Shown here: positions 25,503 through 36,900 of the stretch, piece by piece
Layout: each line of letters starts with the position of its first letter
Position numbering within the stretch: position 1 is the stretch's first letter
Assembly (NCBI GenBank): GCA_003640385.1
Contig: RCAB01000269.1
Location: forward strand, 23,590 to 87,589
DNA length: 64,000 nucleotides
Direction: 5' to 3'
Source of the DNA: Setaria digitata
Taxonomy: Eukaryota; Nematoda; Chromadorea; Rhabditida; Setariidae
Position numbers and translations under genes: made by a program
Notes under the pieces: generated by a model
What the model was told of the DNA's origin: nothing
What the model saw: the letters and a program-made list of their open reading frames with translations, nothing else
The model's database searches: none

Positions 25503-26177
25503 AAATTAATTCCATGCTTCCAGCATAAGTGTTAATATTTTTCATGCATGAAATTATTCATGGAGAATTGATATTTTCCAGTAATTAACTAATCATTTAA
25601 AATTTTTATCATAATAGCATGTTTGAGTTTTATTTTATTGGGAGGTAAATTTTCTTGGAGAAAAAAAAAAAAAAAATGAAATGTAAAATAAAATATAAAT
25701 TAAGAAGGAAAGCAGATGTAGTGCGGAGTGATGATATTTTGCAAAAGCCTTCGCTGTATTATAGTGGTACATCTTCAAAATGATAATTAACATCTGTATG
25801 CATGCTAATTGATAACACACAGACAAAGCATTATAGAAACACAAAATACGGACATATCTCAATTATTTCTTTTGTAATTCTTCGTTGAAAGTATGAAAGA
25901 AAAGATGAACAGGAGGAATGATTTAAAGATACATTACTGATGCATATGAGCGATGAGAAGTTCGAATACGAAATTTAATCTTGTTGTAACAAAAAATTAC
26001 TTAGCTGGCAATTATGCTCAACGGGCTGTGGAATACTAAAAGAGTTACGTTGAAGAAAATTAATTTCGTGCTTCCTGCATAAGTGTTAATATTTTTCATG
26101 CATGAAATTATTCATGGAAAAGATCAGTTTTATTTTATTGGGAGATAAATTTTCTTGGAGAAAAAAAAAATGAAATG
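25503..26177. repeat. Diverged direct repeat pair
   Basis: About 62 bp at 25503-25564 (containing GCATAAGTGTTAATATTTTT) recur at about 26056-26118. The following block (GTTTTATTTTATTGGGAG onward) at 25627-25684 recurs at about 26128-26177. Copy 1 has about 60 extra bases between the blocks. Within each copy ATGCATGAAATTATTCATG can form a small stem. Confidence 0.8.
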
Positions 26178-26482
26178 CAAAATCAAAGAGATTAAAAAGT
26201 ACAAAAATTAAACTGATCCTTTAAATTATATGAAATATAGATAATTCCTGTAACTCTGCGATAGAGTAAAATTATAACTACATCTGTGCATGAATAAAAT
26301 CCATTCATTTAAATAGAAAGAAGAATATATTTGACAATAAAATTATGCTTGCAGTAATTTTATTTTCAGAAGAGAAAGAAAAAAAAAATTCTGACTGTGA
26401 CCCGCAAAATTTTTCATTTTGACTCATTCATCGTAGTTTTTGTGCATTCATCAATTACGTGACGTTGGTTTGATAAGTTTTG

Positions 26483-26494
26483 TTCTGTCTTTAG
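26483..26494 (+). promoter_or_regulatory. Probable spliced-leader acceptor for the zinc-finger gene
   Basis: TTCTGTCTTTAG ends 36 nt before the ATG at 26531 with no plausible partner donor nearby. The short leader fits nematode trans-splicing. A second AG (TTGACAG) lies slightly closer to the ATG. Confidence 0.35.
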
Positions 26495-26530
26495 TTTTCA
26501 TTGACAGTGTGTACGAGGCGTGCTTGTTAA

Positions 26531-29500
26531 ATGGACGAGGAATCAATTAGTCGTTGTACTACGGAAACCGTCATCAAATCGGTTTCCGATATGACGGCAA
26601 CTCCGGTCGAGGTATAGAAATTCCGAAAAGGTTGCCACGATCAACTGGAATTTTCTGTTGAAAATTTTGATTGCAACAATATATTTTCTTCTCTTCCATT
26701 TTTATTCTTCTTAGCTGCTAGCTAAAATATCGCGTTTAAAAGCAGAAAGCACTTCCTTTCTTTTTCTTTTTCCTGAACCACAAATATTATTTTCCGGATT
26801 TTAGTCAAGTATGTCGCTTTTTTTTTTACTGTTGATTCCTTTTCAGGATGATAGTAACAGTGCTGAAGGAGCGGAAACGGTGCGAAAATGTTTACAAGCT
26901 TGTGCAATTGGTTCGATGGCCACGGATGATATGGTTTGGGAAGCAGATGATGGTGAGGAGAAGACGTTTCATGAACTGGAGCCACTTAACGAAAAGAAAG
27001 ACGAATTCTTAGTTCCGAGCACATCTAGAAAAGGTGAATTTGGATACTTTCCTAAAATAAAAAGGCACAGGGTTACTGCTACTGTTATTTCTGTTCACAG
27101 AGCAATATTCTCAAATATTATGGAATGAATGACGATGTTATGTGCGCCATGTAATGCAGTATTCGTCTTTTCCTTATGTTTTCTTAATTCCTTATTTATT
27201 TATTTTGACAGTCCATTCAAAGAAAAAAGAAAAATTGGATCATTGCAACAAACGGTGGAAGGAGTGGAAAGCTTATAAAAAAGGAAATTTTTCCTCGCAG
27301 TTGTGCGATATCAGTCGTTTTTTAATAAGCTTTGTAACATATAAATATACGTGAGCAAGAAGTCATGGACTTTGCATAAAAGTCTAGTTTCTTTATTAAC
27401 AGTATTAACAGAATGATAGTGGTTGCAGAAATGAGGGATTTAGCCATAAGATGTGGACATAATGGGCGGCGAAATTAAACATGACCGAAAAGCTTGGCAC
27501 TCTTTGCTGACTTATTTTTGAGATGAAATGAAAAATTTCCTTATCCTCTATCTATAAAACGGCTGTTTATGGGTATGGGCCTTAGATTGCAAAAGTTGGC
27601 TTTATAATAAGTAAAAAAATTTATTTTATTTTTAGCTTTAAAGCGAAGTCATAAAATCGCTGATGAACGAAAAAATGAACACAAGCGTTGGCGTGCTGCA
27701 ATAGATGGGTATGCACAATATTCAGAATGGATTAGTAAAGTTAGTGAAAAAATGGAGGACATGCCAGATGTGGATAGTGCCGGAAGTATTAGCACTACAG
27801 AAGTTACAGATGATCCAGAAGCAGAGTATTTCATTGCTGTGGATTCAATGAGGGATGTCATTGCACAGGTGGGTGAAAACCTTGGAGATTAGATTGGTAA
27901 GGATCTGTTTGCTGGAAAAACAGAGGAATCTGGCTTGTGAACTTCGTTTTAAGTGGGATTGAGTGAATTCCAAATTTACTTCTGTGGAAGTTGTAAGTTG
28001 GTTAGATAAAAATTTCCTGCTATTCTTATAACTTTGCCAGGTTTTTCGGTCGTAATCCGCAAGGTTTTCAGATTGAGAAAGCCAGAGCAGCCCAGTCAAA
28101 GGAAACGGCAAAAAGTGATGCGAAATTAGATGAAATTCTGAAATACTGCGAAGAGCATGAAAAAAGGATTGGTTTAGTTGACGATAAAAGTACTCAGGTA
28201 AAATATTTCCAGTCTTATGCTTCTTTTTTTTTTTTTTTTTTTTCTTAAATATTATATTATCTGTAATATCTGCTGTTCAATTTTTAGGATTACCAGATGT
28301 TTATATGTTTTGCCTGCGGTCGTGTCTTTGATGATGAGATTACAATGCGGAATCATGTTAATGAAATTCATCTTTCAAACAAGGTTTCCGTACTCTTCCC
28401 TTTTTTTTTTTGAAATCTTTAAGGTCAAATACAAGAAATCTGGAAAGGAGATTTTTATTTACTTAAAAAAAAATGATTCTAAAATATGCTAGGCAGTTGC
28501 AAAATAGTTGCATAATCTGCATCCATTTTTTGAAAGATTTTTTTTTTTTTTCAGGAATACGTTTTCAAATGTCGCCATTGCTACAGGCGTTTTAAGCTGA
28601 AGCATCATTTGCAGCGACATGAACGCACTCATGATCTATCTCTTGTACATATTTGTAATCGGTGTTCTTCATCATTTCGGTTCATTTTGCAATAATTTTT
28701 CTATTATTATTTAGGATGATTTGGAAGTTAGGAAAGAAGGCCATAGTTCGGAAACATAATTGTTGCTGATGCATGTCATAAGCAAGGATTTTTTACGATA
28801 ACTGCTAGTTCATCTACTGCAACGATTGTATGGTGATTTGCTGTATTTATATGATTATATATTAAATAGAGCAATACGGTAAAGAAAAATCTCGTAGAAT
28901 GCTGACATGAGGACATGAGTAAGGATCATAAAGTAACAGTTTACTTTGATAGGACATTGTAATGCCTGGAAATAAAATACAGGGTCAGTAAAGTTAATAG
29001 GATTTCAGGAATTTCGAGTCGTTAGTTGCGCATAAAAGTAGAATCCATGGGATCGATGAGAACGGTGAAAAAATTTTGAGTTTAAATTATAGCTGTAATA
29101 AATGCAAACAGAAGTTTGGAACTTTTATCGAATTAAATGTTAGTCTTATATTAACGGAACTGTCCGCACTTTGTGGCAATCAGTGAAACTGCTTTTGATC
29201 TAAAATATAAGAGGGAAACATCCCTTAAGCCTTTTGCATTTATATATTCTAGGTTCTCCACTGCTGTTTATTAATCATCACTCCGACATAACTTCCCCAT
29301 CATCCTTATTTTTGCCATCAAGTTTTTGGTAAACTATCGTGTAATTAGATTAGCTATTTCATGATCTGTAGCATTATGAGTCAAGTTATTTCAGAGACAC
29401 AAATATTTCTGTTTGAATGAAACTCGCATCAAACAGCGGAAAAAGCTCCGTGATGCTTCATCTTCTTCATCCACGAGTTCGATATTTTCTGTCTCTTCAA

Positions 29501-30601
29501 GACCAAAAATTGGTGTGTGATTATTTTATTGGAGTATTTGTTTATCACTAGGAATATATATTTTTAATTTTGTTTTTCTTTCCTTTTATGTTTCTATTTT
29601 CTATGTTTAGACAAGACATGCGCAATATGTAATCGGAAGTTTGCTTCGCGACAGTCATTGATCCGGCATATGGGTCGAATTCACCCTGGAGAAAAAATCG
29701 ATGAGATTAAACGATATGAAATAATTCAGTCGGTAAGTTTATTTGATATTGATTCGAATTTAGGTTATTTGTTATTAGATCCCGTTCACCACTCATTTCG
29801 TTTTTTTTAACCTCTTTTTTTTTGCATCTTGCTTACAGATCTCTTTATCTTTTTATTATTTTCGTCTAAGCGCCTTCACAGCGACTATAGCATTAAACTT
29901 CAAAGTAACTACAATTTTATTTGATATCTTTCTTTTAGATTTGACTCGCTCTTCTTTTCTACCTAGGAAGTTCATATCTAGTCCTTATTTCGTATATTTT
30001 ATCTTTCAGCCAGACCTTCCATTTGCGTGTAATATTTGTTCGAAGCGTTTCACCACGAAAACTTTAATGCTAGTTCATCGTAAACGGCATGAAGGGCGAT
30101 ATTTTGCATGCGAATTATGTGAGAAAGCTTATCCATTAGCAAGTGAATTACGCAAACATATCAAGCGTGTCCATGTTGCTCATCAGGAAGGCTATGGTAA
30201 GTTTCAATACTTGGTTGGTTTTTCAGCTTGTTCTAAATTATTTGCATGTGAGTGATAGTTTCATGATAAATTACTGTACTGAACTTTGTTTCTTTGTCCA
30301 CTTATTGAATGAACAGCTTTGCAACAGCAATGCTTGTACAGTGATTCTCGGACAGATAATGTTTTGCTTTTGTTTTTTTTTTTTTTTTATTCGTTTAACT
30401 TGGAAACATAATTCAGTTTCGTTCCTTTATTTTCCCAGTCGGATTGTGGAAGTTGCAGAGACATCAAAGGGTTTAACTATAGAATCAAGCGATGATGAAA
30501 ACGCTACTGAGGTACGCAATCCAGGTGTGGATCGAACGACATCAGCAGAGCAGGACAGTAAGTGTGATTACGAGGATCTTACCGACTTTAGTGTTGTCTA
30601 A
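26531..30601 (+). CDS. Seven-finger zinc-finger protein (515 aa), putative nuclear DNA-binding protein
   Basis: Eleven exons join in one frame: 26531-26611, 26847-27033, 27636-27868, 28072-28197, 28288-28383, 28555-28679, 29009-29138, 29395-29512, 29611-29732, 30010-30196, 30459-30601. Residues 1-209 are acidic and charged with no recognised domain. Fingers follow the C-x2-C-x12-H-x3/4-H pattern at about residues 216-237, 247-267, 275-296, 312-332, 369-390, 413-433 and 440-461. Finger 4 ends in Cys instead of His (C2HC). The last 50 residues are acidic and Ser-rich. Fingers 3 and 4 are each split by an intron and only become complete with these junctions, which supports the splice choices. 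Exon 6 uses a weak GTTCAT donor and exon 7 a GTTAGT donor. The ortholog is not recognised; a transcription-factor role is inferred from the fingers. Confidence 0.85.
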
Positions 30602-32301
30602 TTATTTTGACAATTTTAACAATTCCTGAAACCTGACTCACAGTGAGTTAGTTTATCATATGAAATGCTGTTGAACGTTGTATATTATTATTCTGTATTA
30701 CTGTGATCATTCTGTATTTCATGTTCCCTTATACTGCACAAGAAAAAGTTATGTATTTGATACGGCACTGTACACTCTGACATAAATTCATGTCTGAATT
30801 GAATGTAATCCCAGATTCCTTACATCTGAGGTGACTTTTTTTTATAAATACAGGATGGGCAATGAGTAATCAGTTTTTTCCTCTTTTACAGTGTTATGAA
30901 CTTGTCGATAACTTGGTGCTCCCATTTATAGGTATCACTTGGGACGCCGCACAAAATTATTTCTGAAAGATGATAACAACTGTAAAGTCCAGCATTTTAT
31001 TGTTTCTAAGAAATCCATCATTATCCACGAATAACAAATATTTCGTGGTGGAGGAAGGGAGATACAACCGGTATTTCAAACTTTATCATTCACAATGGAT
31101 ATAATTTTACACAAAAGAGTGCTAAACATTCTCAATTTTACAACATACATGAATAACAAAATGGAGATTAAATCTGAAAAAAAAAAAAAAAGCTGCTGTC
31201 TAGCATAATAACAATTTAAGTACAGGACGGCGAGAACAATCGATGTATTATCAATTAGGAAATGCCCGATATGGGAAAGCTCATAATGGGAGCACTATGT
31301 ATGAAATTTGCATAAATGGGTTTTACAAATTCTGCAATAGAACTTGGGACCTGTAGGAAACGGGAAAGAACAGGGAATTGAAGAAATAATTACTTTAATA
31401 GTGGTGCTAGCAATCGGGCACCAAAAAAGAACAAAGAAAGACGGGTGTAAGAAAATTTTTTGAACTAAGCACAACTGAGTATCTAAAATGTACAGGATTT
31501 AATGGGATTTAGGAAAGTCAGCGTGCCGAAATTTTCAATAAACATATTGGAATATATTATAAAAGACTGGAGTTTATGTACTGCTTTGCTACTCACTAAT
31601 TACCAACGCAATAAATTACTCATATATGTTGTTATGTCTTAACCAACATCTGACGTGGTATGTACATGTCACTTTACTACTCCACATTTTTTTAATGGTG
31701 AGCCATACTGATTCTGAACTGCGATGGTCAACCTAAGGGATCTATTACTCAATAACCTACAAAACTTTATACCCTATTCCCGCTTTTATTCCGTACACAA
31801 AGATTTTATTTATTTTCCCCACATATGGTAAAACGTACGTTTCTTAATTCATTGATCCAAGAATTTGAATTTTTATCAGATAAAAGTTTTCCTCTATAAC
31901 AACGACGGCCCACACTACACGATATCAACATTTATGGTCCTAATTCTAATAAAGACCTTGCAAAACATAAAATCTCTATATGATCCCCAAAGATCGCAAA
32001 ATAATTTCAAGCCCATGTTATACATCGGGTAAATCCCATAAAAACTAAAATGCTGAAACGACTACTTATAACTTTCAGATGAACAACTACCACTTTCAAC
32101 AAGCAAATTAAACAGAAGAACGAAGTTGTTAGCAAATTAACTTCTTATGATTTCCAAAAATGAAGTAATACAAGGATAAAAACATCCTACTTCCTGAGAA
32201 TAATTTCTTTATGTATTAACTAATAATGCATTTACAGTTAGTAAATGAAAATACAGAAACTCTCGATATCTGAGACTGAATCAAGACATAGCTGGACTTC
32301 C
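30602..32301. other. Convergent 3' flanks of the zinc-finger gene and scc-2
   Basis: No coding exon was recognised. It must hold the 3' UTRs of both neighbours. Plus-strand AATAAA signals occur at 31537-31542 and about 31609, roughly 1 kb after the zinc-finger stop. A TTTATT pair near 31806-31817 could serve scc-2 on the minus strand. Composition is less extreme than in the left interval, as expected for transcribed flanks. Confidence 0.45.
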
Positions 32302-33956
32302 TTAGGCAGATCTAGCATCAGCTTCACTAAGATTGGTAGCTTCCGAAACACTATCAGCCATATGTGTATCCTGGTCATCATCATCTTCTATTACGCCACC
32401 AACAACATCTTTTGATGCTGTTCCCGTAAGCCCCATAGAATCTGCTCCATCATGTTCATCACCATTATCACGATCCAACGAAAGTAACATGTTTCGAAAC
32501 TAAATGGTAAAGAGAAATGTGTCGATGAACAAAAAGCTTTCTAGTTTCTTCCCCTGCAAATTGGTAAAAATACGATCAACATTAGCCAGACTTACAGCTA
32601 CAATTTGATTGGCCATTTCGATATGGCCATTAACCGTATCACGTTTCTGAGCTGCTTCTGGACGGAGTTCCTGAAGCGCTGAGTGTGGATTAAACATTAG
32701 CATATTTCGTCGACCACTCACAGCTTTTTCATAAACTTTCGCTGCTTCTGATGGACTATACTCCTGCACTTTCCTAAAGAAAAAGGAAAAACTGAACTAA
32801 GTTACAGAAAAGTACAAACAATGATAGAAAGAATTGTTGAAATAAGATGATTTGATCCAAAACACAGAAATGGATTATAAAGGCAACTCTCAAGGAATTT
32901 AGCTACTGAAAAGCAAAACTAAATACATAACACATCCGCTACTTGACAAAATTGTAATTACAAATTAACTGATCATTGTTATTATTACTAAGCTTATTCG
33001 AAAAGGAACAAAATTGAAAAATTATTATATTTACTTACGCATCACTAAAGCCATAAAGCTTCATCAAAAAATTCTTGAGATAAAGCAAAATGAAACACGC
33101 CTGACTATTTTTCATGCATTCATAAAGTAAACTTTTATCTTCTGGAAACCGTCCTGTAATAAGGATATAGATGTAGCACTGATAACCTTATTTCTATAAA
33201 AAAAGAAAAAAGGCCAGTCCGCTTTTTATATTAGTGAGGCAGAATCCAGTGATCAATCTAAACACGAAAGTAATCGGATTGTCAATTTTTATCCTCAAGT
33301 GTGAAAGAAAAATGGAATTTAATAATTCTTAAAAAAAAAAAAACTTTTTATTATATGAGACTTTATAGAATGAGTGAAATGAAAAAAGCTATAAAAAAAA
33401 GAGTTAAGGAGATAATCATTTAACTTTTCAAGTGACTGATTAAAGCTATTCATATGCAGTTTGAAATAACATTTGAAACCGACTATAAATAATTTCAGGC
33501 GTATATTCAGCTTCGTCATCATTTTCAACACTGTTCGGTCGAGGTAGAAGTTGTCCCATGAAATTATTGATTATATTTTGTCCACTAATGGAAACAATTG
33601 ATTCTATCCGACGAATAACATAGAGAGGCTCATCTATCACCTGATATGGAAACATCGCCAAATTATCCGCAACGAATAACCATTCCTCCAGGGTCAACTT
33701 CTGTAATAAGCTCATTAAGAGAATGACGCACGTGTCACGATTCTAAAAAGATCATAAGACAATAAAAAATGCTGCAAAAAATCCTTGTTCGAAACCTCTC
33801 GGGAATCTTCGGAGAATAATCGGAGAATAGAAGATAAAAAACTCCTTCGTTGCTGACGATTACCACGAAGATTTTGATACAGTCCGCTCAATAATGCTTG
33901 ACCATCATTCGTCATCTTCGGCACGCCGTTCACCAATTTTGGATTATCAGTAGAAC
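32302..33956 (-). other. scc-2: scc-2 exons 43-47: C-terminal conserved block and acidic tail
   Basis: Exons: 33956-33796, 33742-33484, 33153-33039, 32773-32596, 32499-32302 (residues 1938-2240). Exon 43 carries LRGNRQQRRSFLSSILRLF and exon 44 LFVADNLAMFPYQ; both are hallmark NIPBL motifs. Exon 46 has QEYSPSEAAKVYEKA. Its donor is the GTAAGT after 32596, so the last exon begins FRNMLLSLDRDNGDE, matching the NIPBL end (LLMEHLDPDEEEE). The longer open frame through this last intron is not coding. The tail is Asp/Glu-rich with IEDDDDQD. Confidence 0.9.
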
Positions 33957-36900
33957 CTGAAAAAGAAAAACCTAAAAAAAAGTGCAGTAAGTCTCGGAAA
34001 TTTTCTCATTTAGTCGAAAAAATTCGAAAGATTCTTGAAGTGAAAGAACTTGCCAGAAGCGGTTGATGCTTGATCACATGGTCGAATACCACGAAGAACA
34101 GATTCCTGATTCTTCTTTATGATCATATGTAAACGAAATGAGCATCGTATACCTGCTATCGCTTTACTCTGCAAGTTTTTCAAGCACTCTAGGTACAGCG
34201 ATAAAAATGTACTGACAATTTTCTGGAAGAAAACAAAATGGATGAAATTTTTAGTTTAATCAATTATTTGCTGTACTTTAAAACAAAGCAATTAAGTGCT
34301 TCCTATCAAAGAAAATATAAAATATGAAACAACTTAGAGATAAAAATACTCTTTATTTCATTAACAATGTAAAATTAAAAGTTGAAAAAAAAGGAGGCCA
34401 TGAAAACACCAACCGGAACCATCCCAGCATACTTTGAATCGATATCCCTTAACATATTCTCAACTTTGTTTCGGACAAGAGTGTTTCGGTCGGTGGACAT
34501 AGCAATCAGTGTTGGAATAGACGAGCCTGGTGTTACTAGTCCTTGACTTAAAGTTAGAATCGCAACCTACAGAATTTAGCATCATAAACGCTGCATAATA
34601 ATTACACAACTTTCAAATGAAAAATTTTTTTTCAAAAATAATTTTATTAGTGTAAATTTCGCGAATACCTGAACAGCAGCTGTCCGCACAGCATCACTTG
34701 AATTGTAATATGAATTGAGGACTGCATTCCAGTAAAGCTGTATGATTGCAGAAGCTAATCCGGAATTCGCCAATTCCATTTCTTTCAAATCATGTTCCTC
34801 TTTTGAAATGTGCCCTGCAATATCATACTTATGCCATTTAAAATGACACGCACGTTACACTCCCACAAACAGCATTGATAAATAGATATTTGCAATTACT
34901 ACGACCATTTCCCCCGGATATGTATTCTCTATTAACAAAACATTTGAAATTCCCATAACAGATTCACAAAATATTTCAAAACCTAGTTTCAGCCCCTAAA
35001 TAACCGCTTTTCATGCTGTCTGAAATTTTTAGGACGCAAAACTTTTCTTATATCCAAACTACTTAACTGCTCAATTTTTACAATCTAAAACAAACTCCAA
35101 TGATACTTTGATACGTTGTAATTTTTTATAAAATAAACCTACATTCACTGTTATTTTTCACCATTTTCGTTTCTTCAGCACTCAGAAATAATTCTAGATT
35201 TCTGAGAGTTTGTATTTTCAAACCCAAATACTCTTTGTCATCAGTCCCCAGTAATGTCATATACATATTACGCAGTTCTGTCCGTGTCAAATATTCCGAA
35301 TTAGTTGCTGTGAAGTTTCCTAAAAATATAAAAATATGAATGCAAAATAATTTTGAAAAAATGCAAACTTCATAAAATTTTAGAAATTAGGTTTTAATCA
35401 TTTAAAAGCAATACCAACCAATTGCATTCAAAGCCTTTAGTCGAATATCACCATCACGATATCTACAAAATGTAGTCAGGACTTGGAAGATCATTTCCAC
35501 AAAAGCATTGGACTTTGTGGATTGTTTCACTTCCTCACCATGCTCCTCAATTAAATCTGCTAATGGGGAGGATAATGATGGCGCCGAGGCATTCGCATCT
35601 AGGAATTTTTTTGCTTCCTCATCATTTTCCAATATTGCATCCAAATCAAAATAACGTGACATCAATCCGATCGAAAACAGTGATCTAGTAAAGCACATTA
35701 ATTAAAATTTCGCCGAAATATGAAAAATACAGACCCTGAGATGTTACTAACATCTATTCCTGTACGGCAAATTTATCAAACGAATACCTACCTGACAATT
35801 CCTTAATAAAATGAAAAGGAATAAGATGTGGTAAGGATACATGCTAGAAAAATAATAACAGCTGACGGTAAGACTTCACTAAAATGTAGGCTTACCTTAA
35901 TACCATCGGCTTCTTTACCGGCAGAATTCCCAAGCTTTGTTTGCGTAATACATCTTCTTTTATTTGATGAAGATACTCTACAAATTGTTAAATTACCAAT
36001 ATGTTAATCACAAATCAAATCGCTTCATATCTGTGTAAAAATCTAACAAAGAGTCATCAAAGCTATGATTACAAGCAAGCCGAAAATGATTTTCAAACTA
36101 TAAAATAAAGGGATAAATTGATCCTCACGAGCCCAAAGAAAATATAGAACTTACTCAAATACTTGAAAAATGTTTCGATAACTGCTGGGGTTCTTTTTTT
36201 CCATTTATTGTATATAGCAGCGTTACAGGCTAACGATGAGGCGATGATACGCATACCTCCATCTTTTACTAGTTGATATAAACTTTCATCAAGAGTTCTG
36301 AGGAATGATTCTGATGGATGATCCATAAGCGGAACTACTCTTTCCAGCATATTGACTACCTGTATCAAACAGATTCCGTTTCTTGAGAATTTTCATATTT
36401 TCAAACCTTACCAAAATTATTTGAATTTCACGAAAATTTCAAATTAAAAGACTGTCTCTCTTACCACATTTTAAAATGAGCAAATTGCTAACTTTCCCCT
36501 GTCGATATTTAAGTTTCACTGATTTTCTTGAAAAAAGGTTCGGACGGATAATTTACAATCTCAAAAAATATTATTGCAAACATCCAGCCTTCTTGGAAGC
36601 AATGATTTTCAGTCTACCGAATAGTTATTTCGTGAAGGCTTTGTGAAAAAGTGGTACCTGATTCATGACCTGCTGCTCTGCGGGTCCGTTCATATTCATT
36701 GAAAGATACGGTTGCAGCGTTTCGGCGTGCTTCACCATCAAATCGGGTTTAGCTTTGCTAAACAATGATAAGGTCGACAAGCAAGCCAACATTCGTTCCT
36801 GATGCTCCTTGTGAACTGCTGCGGCATTCATAGAAGTACTTTCTTCAGCACAATTTACAACTTCACCATCACCTTGAACATTATAAAAGCAAACATTTCA

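Larger units (their letters stand above)
17770..26480. other. Gene-free AT-rich interval, right part
   Basis: No coding exons could be supported. It contains ATT/AAT arrays with a 30-bp perfect direct repeat (19141-19170 and 19285-19314), AT arrays at 19512-19670, a strong hairpin at 20926-21033 bracketed by 21-bp direct repeats, a weak exon-like frame near 22212-22295 and a diverged direct repeat pair at 25503-25684 and 26056-26177. Confidence 0.55.

Noticed and set aside
32500..32595. Read-through of scc-2 exon 46 to its in-frame stop as an alternative C-terminus
   Set aside because: A strong GTAAGT donor at 32595 and the NIPBL-like continuation in the next exon make this an intron.
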